Assembly (NCBI GenBank): GCA_024398105.1
Contig: JAKSJP010000024.1
Span: forward strand, 1 to 39,016
Length of the DNA: 39,016 bases
Direction of reading: 5' to 3'
DNA from: Bacteroidales bacterium
GTDB lineage: Bacteria; Bacteroidota; Bacteroidia; Bacteroidales; UBA932
Shown: positions 33,013 through 39,016 of the stretch, in pieces
Layout: the number at the start of each line of letters is the position of its first letter
Position numbering within the stretch: position 1 is the first letter of the stretch
Notes under the pieces: model-generated
Told to the model about the DNA's origin: nothing
Database searches by the model: none
Seen by the model: only the letters and a program-made list of their open reading frames with translations
Position numbers and translations under genes: made by a program

Positions 33013-34347
33013 CTAATCCATGAAATTCATCTTGGACATCTCGCTAGCTTTGATGGTGTCAACGATATCGATGTAAGGCTTCATGGAGTTGTAGGAGGCG
33101 TGACCTGTCCACTTCATGACGACTGAAGGGGCGATACCGCGCGAGAGGGCGTTGACAATGAAAGTGCGGCGGCCGGTATGAGTACCCACGAGCTCGTACT
33201 TTTTCTTTATTTCATCTATACGCTCATTGCCGCGGTAGGTGGTGATTCGTTCCTCCTGATCAATTCCGGCAATGCGGCACAGGACCTTGATGTCCCTGTT
33301 CATGGCTTGGTTGGTGTAGTACGGGAAGACCAGGCCGTTCTTGGAAGGGACATCTTTGTACTTATCCAGGATTGAACGCATCATATCGTTGATCTCGATG
33401 GAGATGCTGTCCGCTGTCTTGACAGTTGTGACCTCTATATGATCATCTTTGACATCGTTCCATTTGAGGCTTGAAGCATCCGAGTAGCGCAAGCTGGAGA
33501 AACAGCAGAAAAGGAAGATGTCTCGTACTGGCTCAAGGAGCACATTTTCGCCTTTGAGCTCCAGGTCACGGACTGCCTTCAGCTCTTCTTTGCTGAGATA
33601 GATAACCTTCTTCTGGGTCTGCTTAAGTGTAGGCACAAAGGTTTTGTATGCAGTGTTGGTGTTGTACCCCTTGTCCGTGGCCCAATTGAGGAACCAGCGC
33701 ATATAGCCGAGTTTCTTCTTTATGGTGGAGTTCTTCAGGCCGGTGACATCGTATTCATCGTAGTTGTCCCTTTCACCTTTTGCCTTGCGAGGTGTCCTGA
33801 GCTGCTTCTCATCCCTCAAATAGACAACAAACTGGGTCAGCGTCTTCTCCGTCAGATCCGAGAATTTAAGCTTTGGCCGGAATGACTTGTAATCCTCAAG
33901 CATGGCACGCATCTTCTCGAATGTGGCCTCTGTCCAGGCGTTCTTCTCTCCGCACTCGAACATAAACTCATCATACACCTTGAAGAAATCCGGTTCCTTC
34001 GGCTTCTGCTCCTTATCGCCTTTAGTCTCCGGCTTCTTGGGAGTAATGCCGGTCATTCTTTCTTTGAACTTCTCTGTCAGCTGATCGGCCGTAGGGTAGA
34101 TATCATTGGCTTCGAAAAACTTGACGGCTGTAGCCATCTGACTGCGAAAGTTGCGAAGATTGTTGTTTATCTCCATTCCCGTTGTCCCACTAGGTCCGAT
34201 ATAAGCATCCGCAACACTCTCGCTCTTTGGATTCCATGCCGATTTGTCCGTGAGAATACTTCCCGTCGCAAAGTCAAGCTGCTGTCCATTGAACGTTACC
34301 CGCATCCTGATCTGATGCTTATCACGGTTCTTACCGTAAGTCCTCAA
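33013..34347 (-). CDS. Tyrosine recombinase / integrase
   Basis: A 444-aa site-specific recombinase. The N-terminal arm-binding-like region (1-110) has RMRVTFNGQQLDFATG; the core-binding SAM-like domain is about 120-235; the catalytic domain shows SSLRYSD (first Arg), GTHTGRRTF (H-x2-R), WTGHASYNSM (His) and PYID with the nucleophile tyrosine. All catalytic residues are present. No ATG exists near the expected start: the frame is open upstream (NITFNLRTYG), and the best initiator is TTG at 34347. It probably mobilised the RloAB island. Confidence 0.9.
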   Translation of the reverse strand: MRTYGKNRDKHQIRMRVTFNGQQLDFATGSILTDKSAWNPKSESVADAYIGPSGTTGMEINNNLRNFRSQMATAVKFFEANDIYPTADQLTEKFKERMTGITPKKPETKGDKEQKPKEPDFFKVYDEFMFECGEKNAWTEATFEKMRAMLEDYKSFRPKLKFSDLTEKTLTQFVVYLRDEKQLRTPRKAKGERDNYDEYDVTGLKNSTIKKKLGYMRWFLNWATDKGYNTNTAYKTFVPTLKQTQKKVIYLSKEELKAVRDLELKGENVLLEPVRDIFLFCCFSSLRYSDASSLKWNDVKDDHIEVTTVKTADSISIEINDMMRSILDKYKDVPSKNGLVFPYYTNQAMNRDIKVLCRIAGIDQEERITTYRGNERIDEIKKKYELVGTHTGRRTFIVNALSRGIAPSVVMKWTGHASYNSMKPYIDIVDTIKASEMSKMNFMD

Positions 34348-34383
34348 ATTGAAGGTAATATTATCGTGCCCTAAAATTAGACA

Positions 34384-34407
34384 ATTCCATTCACATCCAA
34401 ATGGAAT
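34384..34407. repeat. Inverted repeat upstream of the integrase
   Basis: ATTCCATT (34384-34391) and AATGGAAT (34400-34407) enclose 8 nt. It sits between the integrase gene and the tRNA-like segment and could be a recombinase arm-type or regulatory site. Function is not shown. Confidence 0.35.
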
Positions 34408-34462
34408 AAACCACTACACAATGCATTGTATTAAGGTTTTCTGAAGCGCATTGGAGTTGGAT

Positions 34463-34483
34463 TTCGAATCCCACCCTCTCCGC
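34463..34483 (+). other. Candidate attachment core: tRNA-Ser 3'-end-like sequence
   Basis: TTCGAATCCCACCCTCTCCG (34463-34482) reads as a T loop, T stem 3' side, acceptor 3' strand and discriminator G of a tRNA-Ser. The bases upstream do not complete a tRNA, so it is a fragment, as left at an island end after integration into a tRNA 3' end. It lies next to the integrase. A second copy was not found in the window, so the assignment is tentative. Confidence 0.45.
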
Positions 34484-34561
34484 AGAAAGGGGGGAGTCTC
34501 TTGAGCAAGAGGCTATGCGGAATCATCGGCTGGCTTGGATGCACGGCCGTGCTGATCCAAG

Positions 34562-34894
34562 ATGAATTCGGAGATCGCAGGGATTGAGAAGCGACCGGAC
34601 GGTCCTCCTGGCGTGCAGTACTCGTTGCGTGCGACGAAGGACGGCTTCTATCCAGACATCAGAAACGGAATGGTCTTCCTGAGGGCCGGCGAGGTATGGA
34701 AATACGGTGAGACGACGATGTATCCTCCGGAGAAGAGGTATGGGGGCCAACAATGGTTTAAAGATATGAATCTTGAGATGTACAAGGATTATTATGGCAA
34801 TCAAAAGCAAATAAAAATAGCAGAGAAGCATAAATTGTACAAATATTTCTTAACTTATGGACACTTGCCACCTGGCAATGCGATATTCAGGTAG
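34562..34894 (+). CDS. GIY-YIG/URI-like nuclease toxin tip, orphan
   Basis: A 110-aa protein resembling the end of Bacteroidota polymorphic toxins: YSLRATKDGFYPDI (20-33), GEVWKYGETT (43-52), PEKRY (R59), E88 and LPPGN (102-106). This is the GIY-YIG/URI endonuclease pattern, with tyrosine/glycine strand, arginine and glutamate in order. There is no Rhs or secretion part; a TGA lies 6 nt before the ATG. It is thus a cassette lacking a delivery module, or a remnant. A short frame at 34501-34587 overlaps out of phase. The immunity gene starts 2 nt after the stop. Confidence 0.7.
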   Translation: MNSEIAGIEKRPDGPPGVQYSLRATKDGFYPDIRNGMVFLRAGEVWKYGETTMYPPEKRYGGQQWFKDMNLEMYKDYYGNQKQIKIAEKHKLYKYFLTYGHLPPGNAIFR

Positions 34895-34896
34895 AT

Positions 34897-35355
34897 ATGA
34901 AAATTATTATTTACATTAGGATTGATGCATCATTGGACAAGAAGTCTGATAGCATCTGTTATGTTTCCGACTTGTTGGAAAACAGTTTGAAAGATATAGA
35001 CTATGGTGCGATAAATTATTATCTTCTAAGTTGTGTGGCGGTTAAAACGAGGCCTGGTTTCGAAGCGTGGTCTAAGGCTAAACGTCCACGATTCGTCGAA
35101 CACTATCGTGCAAAGGGCTGGGATGGCACTTATCTTGAAGTTGATGGCTTCTATAATTGCTCTTTCAAGATCGACGGCGAAGAATACGACCGCTTTGCAT
35201 CAGCATCCGAAGAAGAAGCCCGGAAGATCGTTGCTGCAAAGGTAGTTGAATCTTTGTCCAGCCTTGACCGTCTTTCCAAGAAGGCCGCAGGCTTCGACAA
35301 GGAGCGCTTCAAGTCCGATGTGATCAACCTTTTCAAGGAGCATGACCTGCTCTGA
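34897..35355 (+). CDS. Immunity protein, copy B
   Basis: A 152-aa protein, no signal peptide, paralogous to the product of 28740-29198: same length, shared WSKAKRPRFVEHYRAKGWDG and an identical C-terminal third. It directly follows the intact GIY-YIG-like toxin and is therefore its probable cognate immunity protein, acting in the cytoplasm. The gene's last 117 nt are base-identical to copy A while the first half has diverged, suggesting recombination between them. Confidence 0.78.
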   Translation: MKIIIYIRIDASLDKKSDSICYVSDLLENSLKDIDYGAINYYLLSCVAVKTRPGFEAWSKAKRPRFVEHYRAKGWDGTYLEVDGFYNCSFKIDGEEYDRFASASEEEARKIVAAKVVESLSSLDRLSKKAAGFDKERFKSDVINLFKEHDLL

Positions 35356-35378
35356 TGTATGTATAGTTTCCTGCCGGA
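35239..35378 (+). repeat. Module-boundary repeat, copy B
   Basis: 140 nt identical to 29082-29221. After the left hairpin arm the copies diverge: the leader text AGAAACAAATCAATGAAA seen in copies A and C is reduced here to AAGAAATGATCAATGAA. Confidence 0.9.
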
Positions 35379-35393
35379 ATTTCCAGCAGGAAA
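35367..35393 (+). terminator. Hairpin after immunity copy B
   Basis: TTTCCTGC (35367-35374) pairs with GCAGGAAA (35386-35393); the inner part has one mismatch then GGAA/TTCC. A degenerated form of the hairpin at 29210. Confidence 0.5.
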
Positions 35394-35562
35394 TCCATTA
35401 AAGAAATGATCAATGAATGGTTGTAAGATTCTTATTATCATATTAGAGTATTATTCCCGTTGCTATTACAGATTGCCAGAAAAGATAAGAGATATCAGGG
35501 TCTTCTTGAATGAGTGGGGAAAGCAGGATGGTACGTTGGTGCAAGGATAAAAGTTGAAGAAG

Positions 35563-36531
35563 ATGGATTGTTTTGTAAAGGATACATTTTGTAAGCGGAT
35601 TGTTGTTTTTCTGACACTTTTCGCATCTGTTTCATGCGTTGGCCAAAAGGACTGCAAATCATTGTTCTATAGCCCGTCGTTGCAAGACAGCCTGTCCCGA
35701 TATCTTGAGTTGATATCATGTGATGACGTGGTAAGAGTGACGGATATAGATATCTTTCACAGAAATGATTCTGTTATAGTGTCATTTGACTCAAAGCCGT
35801 TTCTTGACAGGACTATCCCGTTCGATCCTGAAATAGATGATATTGACAAGATGACCCATGTTAAGTCAGGTATGTATCAGAACTCTATAATCAGGTTGTT
35901 TTCTGTTCCGGAGCTTTCTAAGAGTGTTGCCAATAAATCATCATTGACAAGGTACTCTAAAGATGTTTCGCTTTTGTTGGAGGAAATGAAGCAACTGAGA
36001 CCTGATGAGATCCCTTTTCAAGTGCCATATCATAAAGAATATAGTCTTGAGAACGATGGGACGGTGGCCCTGAAATTTGAAAGAATGATCTCACGTACTG
36101 AGACAAGTGATGCTTTTGGTGAGGCAGTCGAGGACGTGTTCTATGATACACCACTAAGGGACTCGTTGATTGACTTCAGGGCAAAGACGAAATTGGTCGC
36201 TGATTTTGCCCCAATGGTATATGAGGTCTGTTTCGGCGGATCTTCCACGCAGCCTATGGTCAGTTTTACTTGTGCATCAGGTATAAATGAAGTTGAAGAT
36301 GTCGATTATGACAGGAGCTCTTATCAAGTGCTGCACACTGTGGATATTGGCAATGAGATTCTGGTCATCAGTAGTATAGGTTTGAATACTATCGATGAGT
36401 TCATCAGACTGGATCGACTGACCTTGAACTCATGTTTATGTGACTCCTTGCGTTTACGATATAGCGAACATCCGTTTTATACATCATATCATATAAGAAA
36501 CAAGGGGATGTCTCTCTCTTATAAGAGATAG
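35563..36531 (+). CDS. Predicted lipoprotein of the immunity array, unknown family
   Basis: A 322-aa protein with an N-terminal hydrophobic segment ending at a possible lipobox (TLFASVSC). No domain is recognised. A charged, strand-rich region follows; cysteines occur at the C-terminal part (TLNSCLCDSLRL). It ends MSLSYKR at a TAG that is a TTG in a related sequence at 38446-38490, where the reading continues LLGPYVNQ; the gene thus appears shortened by six residues. Location between an immunity gene and SH3-like secreted proteins suggests an immunity or toxin-associated envelope protein. Confidence 0.55.
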   Translation: MDCFVKDTFCKRIVVFLTLFASVSCVGQKDCKSLFYSPSLQDSLSRYLELISCDDVVRVTDIDIFHRNDSVIVSFDSKPFLDRTIPFDPEIDDIDKMTHVKSGMYQNSIIRLFSVPELSKSVANKSSLTRYSKDVSLLLEEMKQLRPDEIPFQVPYHKEYSLENDGTVALKFERMISRTETSDAFGEAVEDVFYDTPLRDSLIDFRAKTKLVADFAPMVYEVCFGGSSTQPMVSFTCASGINEVEDVDYDRSSYQVLHTVDIGNEILVISSIGLNTIDEFIRLDRLTLNSCLCDSLRLRYSEHPFYTSYHIRNKGMSLSYKR

Positions 36532-36555
36532 CTCGGTCCATATGTTAAGCAATAG
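36511..36555 (+). repeat. Tail repeat, copy 1
   Basis: 45 nt that match 38446-38490 at 42 positions, covering the end of the gene at 35563 and the next bases to CAATAG. One of the three differences creates the stop codon. Confidence 0.8.
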
Positions 36556-36619
36556 TTTCCTGCCGGAGCCTACTTGCCATATCGGCAAAAGAATCGTATA
36601 TTGGTAATGACAACACCAT
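36556..36619 (+). repeat. Remnant of a toxin-cassette start
   Basis: TTTCCTGCCGGAG (36556-36568) is the left arm of the boundary hairpin. After five bases, 36573-36619 match 29321-29367 of the mini-Rhs gene (43 of 47), encoding its signal-peptide end and SAKESYIG. The right hairpin arm, leader and start codon are missing, so this is a deletion junction. Confidence 0.8.
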
Positions 36620-36638
36620 GCTAATGTCCTTTGGAACG

Positions 36639-37400
36639 ATGAAACGTATTTGTTTATTATTGTTGTTGCTATTCTTTTCTCTTCGTGTCCATGGCCAGGA
36701 TTGGCTACAGAGTACATCCGTTATTCGCGATTATATGCTGCCTTATGGATCTGATGCTGTAATTCCACTCTATGACAAGCCAGGTGGGGAGATTATATCG
36801 TATATCAATAACGATGATATGCGCTTGAAGTCAGTTGTTGTACTGGATACTGCTGAAAAGTATTGCTATGTTACCGTACATGATGCAGTGACGTCTGAGC
36901 ATAAGGGCACCGGCTGGATATCAGACAGTACCACTTTGATAGATGTGTTGGACAGAGCGTTTGTGTCGTATGAGTACCATGGCGAGGTCGCTATTTATGA
37001 TAGGCCGGATGGAACTGTTCTTTCGACTCCTGTTAATGATCAATTCAAGATGGTCGTTCTGTTCTTCATGGGTAAGAATGAGGAATACTATAAAGTATTG
37101 GCATTTGATTCTATAACAGGTGATTATTACGGGCAGGGATGGGTTTCCAGGGCAATCCCGCTTGAAGCACATACAAGAATACATTCCCGATTGTATTCAG
37201 AAGGAACATGGACGTTGTTCTCTGAGGCGAGTCTCGACTCAGAACCTGTTGTGACTTTCTATGAGTGGGTCGACCTGTTTGAGGTCTTGGACTATGAATG
37301 TGGGTGGCTCAAGGGACGGTTCCATAGTGACGACCAGACCTATGTCGGCTGGATTCCATCACTTGTATTGTGTGATAACCCTTATACCACATGCGGCTGA
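36639..37400 (+). CDS. Secreted protein with three SH3-like repeats
   Basis: A 253-aa protein with a signal peptide (MKRICLLLLLLFFSLRVHGQ). Three SH3b-like units are visible: IPLYDKPGGEIIS...GTGWISD, VAIYDRPDGTVLS...GQGWVSR and WTLFSEASLDSEP...YVGWIPS. SH3b domains often bind peptidoglycan. The ending CDNPYTTCG parallels the protein at 30253-30795. By location it is a likely envelope immunity protein, without an adjacent intact toxin. Start at 36639 gives a clean signal peptide; an ATG 21 nt upstream is in frame. Confidence 0.65.
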   Translation: MKRICLLLLLLFFSLRVHGQDWLQSTSVIRDYMLPYGSDAVIPLYDKPGGEIISYINNDDMRLKSVVVLDTAEKYCYVTVHDAVTSEHKGTGWISDSTTLIDVLDRAFVSYEYHGEVAIYDRPDGTVLSTPVNDQFKMVVLFFMGKNEEYYKVLAFDSITGDYYGQGWVSRAIPLEAHTRIHSRLYSEGTWTLFSEASLDSEPVVTFYEWVDLFEVLDYECGWLKGRFHSDDQTYVGWIPSLVLCDNPYTTCG

Positions 37401-37414
37401 CTTTGCTAGGGAAT

Positions 37415-37933
37415 ATGAGGGTAAACTTGTTAAGCCAAAGAAGCCTTTCTAAAATAGGTTTCATTCTTGTCTTTCTTTGCTTATCTCATACTTGTTGTGA
37501 TGCGCAGGAAAGGAATGTGTCTGTGCCTGAATATAGGTTTGAAGATAGGCTTTTCAAAAGCCATATACTGTCCAGAATGCGTGATGAGTCTATGAACATA
37601 TGCTTCATATCAGTTCAGGAGCGTCCTGATTCAAATAGTATCATATATGTGAATTATGTTGATTCATATGAGTTGCATGAAGGTGAGATTGAAAAGATAT
37701 ATGGCGTGGTCAGGGCTAAAAGTTGTCTGATATTCCTGGATGGGGCATCAAATGAAAAAGTGTTCCGTAAGACAAGGCAAAAAAAGAGACTGGTAATACA
37801 GTGCACGCAAACTTATCCCGAAAATGTCGATGATGGCATCCAGGAATCTTTTGTCGTCAAGGACACAGGGATAATGAGGATCAATTGGGAAGGAAACAGG
37901 CTTGAACCTATTGCCCCAAAACAAAGAGAATAA
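37415..37933 (+). CDS. Secreted putative immunity protein
   Basis: A 172-aa protein with a hydrophobic N-terminus (IGFILVFLCLSHTCCDA) and probable export or lipid anchoring. The segment IIYVNYVDSYELHEGEIEKI ending GVVRAKSCLIF resembles ...GWVDVKNCLLF of the protein at 30253, suggesting the same SH3-like family. Another in-frame ATG at 37391 overlaps the previous stop and could allow coupling. Function is inferred only from context. Confidence 0.55.
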   Translation: MRVNLLSQRSLSKIGFILVFLCLSHTCCDAQERNVSVPEYRFEDRLFKSHILSRMRDESMNICFISVQERPDSNSIIYVNYVDSYELHEGEIEKIYGVVRAKSCLIFLDGASNEKVFRKTRQKKRLVIQCTQTYPENVDDGIQESFVVKDTGIMRINWEGNRLEPIAPKQRE

Positions 37934-38162
37934 ACCAAGAGACGCTCTCGTATATGGTCAGTTGACTTTAAAACGCTGTCCAGATCAGAGTATAAGAGCG
38001 TATTCAGATAGATATGACTTTGATATGAAACCGTGGACTGATCCAAGGAATTGGGGCAGAAATGTAGAAACTATTATTGGACGGCTTGTTGCGGGTGAAG
38101 GCAAAGGCTTTGAGATTAATCTTTATGGCAGTAAAAAAATTGAATACTATTTATCAAAATAA
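37902..38162 (+). pseudogene. Orphan Rhs toxin tip fragment
   Basis: A frame without ATG (TTG at 37902) encoding DALVYGQLTLKRCPDQSIRA, YSDRYDFDMKPWTDPRNWGR and FEINLYGSKKIEYYL. This pattern resembles ends of Bacteroidota Rhs proteins: YG-x-L/I-T-L-K/R, YDFD and a closing xGxGxxFxIxxYG. The first codons overlap the preceding immunity gene in another frame, so the 5' part of this toxin has been replaced or lost. It overlaps the next gene by 35 nt. Nature of the activity unknown. Confidence 0.5.
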
Positions 38163-38490
38163 GTGTAGACTCTTGGTCTGTATATGTGTAATCACTGCAT
38201 TTGTATTATGCTGCTTGCTTGTTCCTGATGGGAAGAAGCGCTTGTTCAGAGGTTGTTACCTGTATGATTCTCCTAAATTAATAGAAGGACCAGGATGGAC
38301 GATCCCTCCGAGGGTCATCTCATTGACAAGAATTGGTGATAGCCTGTATGTCTATCAGAAGCCTGCTAAATATAAAAATGTAATGATTGATGACCCTGAT
38401 TCAATCTATAGTCGTGGGCGAGACACTGAATATTTATGGAAGATCTCTCTCTCTGATAAGAGATTGCTCGGTCCATATGTTAATCAATAG
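38128..38490 (+). CDS. Small membrane-anchored putative immunity protein
   Basis: A 120-aa protein with one hydrophobic segment (CRLLVCICVITAFVLCCLLV, about 14-33), perhaps a lipoprotein or membrane anchor, then RGCYLYDSPKLIEGPGWTIP and a soluble end KRLLGPYVNQ. Its ATG lies inside the toxin fragment at 37902-38162, an overlap typical of toxin-immunity pairs. The envelope location hints that the target compartment is the periplasm. I do not recognise a family. Confidence 0.5.
   Translation, partial: AVKKLNTIYQNKCRLLVCICVITAFVLCCLLVPDGKKRLFRGCYLYDSPKLIEGPGWTIPPRVISLTRIGDSLYVYQKPAKYKNVMIDDPDSIYSRGRDTEYLWKISLSDKRLLGPYVNQ
38446..38490 (+). repeat. Tail repeat, copy 2
   Basis: Matches 36511-36555 at 42 of 45 positions. 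Here the frame stays open to the TAG at 38488-38490. Confidence 0.8.
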
Positions 38491-38493
38491 TAT

Positions 38494-38565
38494 GCCGCAG
38501 GCTTTGACAAGGAACGCTTCAAGTCTGATGTGATCAACCTTTTCAAGGAGCATGACCTGCTCTGA
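38494..38565 (+). pseudogene. Immunity gene 3' remnant, copy C
   Basis: Encodes only AAGFDKERFKSDVINLFK and the final EHDLL of the immunity proteins at 28740 and 34897, with a few silent changes. No start or N-terminal part exists. It begins 3 nt after the stop of the preceding gene. Confidence 0.85.
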
Positions 38566-38576
38566 TGTATGTATAG

Positions 38577-38603
38577 TTTCCTGCCGGAATCTCCGGCAGG
38601 AAA
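38577..38603 (+). terminator. Hairpin after the immunity remnant
   Basis: TTTCCTGCCGGA and TCCGGCAGGAAA form a 12-bp stem with a 3-nt centre, the third copy of the boundary hairpin. No long T run. Confidence 0.6.
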
Positions 38604-38700
38604 TCCATTAATCTTTAAAGAAACAAATCAATGAAATACGTGAATTCCACAAAGTCATCGAATGGGGAAAAACCGCCATGAATGAGGTCATACCCGACAA

Positions 38701-38832
38701 TCACCTTCCACGCCAATCATGCTCTTACCGTCTTGAAAGATGGTTCATGGTGGAAGGTGAGGCAAAAATGTCTCACCTTCCACAGCAGCACGACTCTCAC
38801 ACCTCTAAAAGGTAACATCACGTGGAAGGTGA
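38701..38832. repeat. Four copies of GTGGAAGGTGA in both orientations
   Basis: Copies: 38701-38711 (minus), 38750-38760 (plus), 38773-38783 (minus), 38822-38832 (plus). The middle two extend to a 12-bp perfect inverted repeat (38750-38761 with 38772-38783) with a 10-nt loop. The spacing from start to start is 49, 23 and 49 nt, so the arrangement is symmetrical. Binding site cluster or mobile-element end are both possible. Confidence 0.75.
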
Positions 38833-39016
38833 ATTTCGGGAAAGTTTCCGAGAGTTGTTTAGCAAGACGCAATTATCAACGCCACAACAGTATTTTTTTT
38901 TGCACGACCGTCAAAATATAGTTATCTTGTTCCATCGGCCTTTACGATCGTGTATGGTCAATCAATGATTCGTTAAAATTTTAACAATTATATAATTTTC
39001 AATTACTTACGTATAC
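38833..39016. other. A/T-rich window end without a supported gene
   Basis: Contains a short palindrome GGAAAGTTTCC, a T9 run followed by GCACGACC, and an A/T-rich end. A weak promoter-like pair (T-rich TTGC then TTATCTTG) could drive a gene beyond the window. Nothing coding is supported. Confidence 0.4.

Larger units (their letters stand above)
38494..38636 (+). repeat. Module-boundary repeat, copy C
   Basis: Parallel to 29127-29269: immunity tail, stop, TGTATGTATAG, hairpin and AGAAACAAATCAATGAAA. After ATGAAA the sequences diverge, so this is the entry point of another cassette whose reading frame (ATG 38631) closes after 16 codons. Confidence 0.85.

Overview
The window is a chromosomal segment of a member of the Bacteroidota, most likely order Bacteroidales. 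Evidence: the promoters have the phylum's form (TTTG about 19-20 nt upstream of TAnnTTTG), Shine-Dalgarno sites are mostly weak or absent, and the gene content is typical (DUF4199, DUF4295, DUF4296, DUF3575, FimB/Mfa2-like, Rhs-type toxin tips, a long lepB). The genus cannot be fixed from the sequence alone.

Region 1 (1-13.1 kb) is housekeeping. A minus-strand glycosyltransferase/DUF4199 pair diverges from thrS-infC-rpmI-rplT-lepB. Then follow rpmB-rpmG-DUF4295 with a strong terminator, ftsY, pheT, a DUF4296 lipoprotein, a COG0731 radical SAM protein and deoC. Two expression-control features stand out: infC starts at AUC behind a strong Shine-Dalgarno, and the thrS leader holds a 10-codon open reading frame overlapping alternative hairpins.

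Region 2 (13.1-25.6 kb) is mixed core and envelope. It holds a three-gene surface operon (HEXXH lipoprotein, DUF3575 protein, FimB/Mfa2-like lipoprotein), tRNA-Leu(CAG), a DUF3237 protein, and polA-ECF sigma-rsmG. After these come rpmH, tadA and a TSCPD protein, a FecCD/FecE-type ABC pair, rmuC and a lipid-anchored flavin-reductase-like protein.

Region 3 (25.65-27.3 kb) is a tripartite HipB-HipS-HipT-type toxin-antitoxin operon. Three inverted repeats in front of it match the published E. coli HipB operator TATCC-N8-GGATA and are spaced 40-41 bp centre to centre.

Region 4 (27.3-38.6 kb) is an accessory, more A/T-rich array of polymorphic-toxin tips and immunity genes, without a full-length Rhs gene in the window. 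It has two related GIY-YIG/URI-like toxin tips (one truncated) each followed by a homologous immunity gene, a miniature Rhs with a signal-like N-terminus and an L,D-transpeptidase-like tip, SH3-like secreted putative immunity proteins, a further orphan tip with its own small immunity gene, and several partial copies of the module boundaries. A 140-bp block is identical in two modules about 6.2 kb apart, suggesting homologous recombination or gene conversion between cassettes. Inside the array sits a minus-strand island: tyrosine recombinase, RloA-type ATPase, RloB-type TOPRIM-like protein, a strong terminator at one end and a tRNA-Ser 3'-end-like sequence at the other.

Region 5 (38.6-39.0 kb) has no convincing gene; it holds four copies of GTGGAAGGTGA in both orientations.
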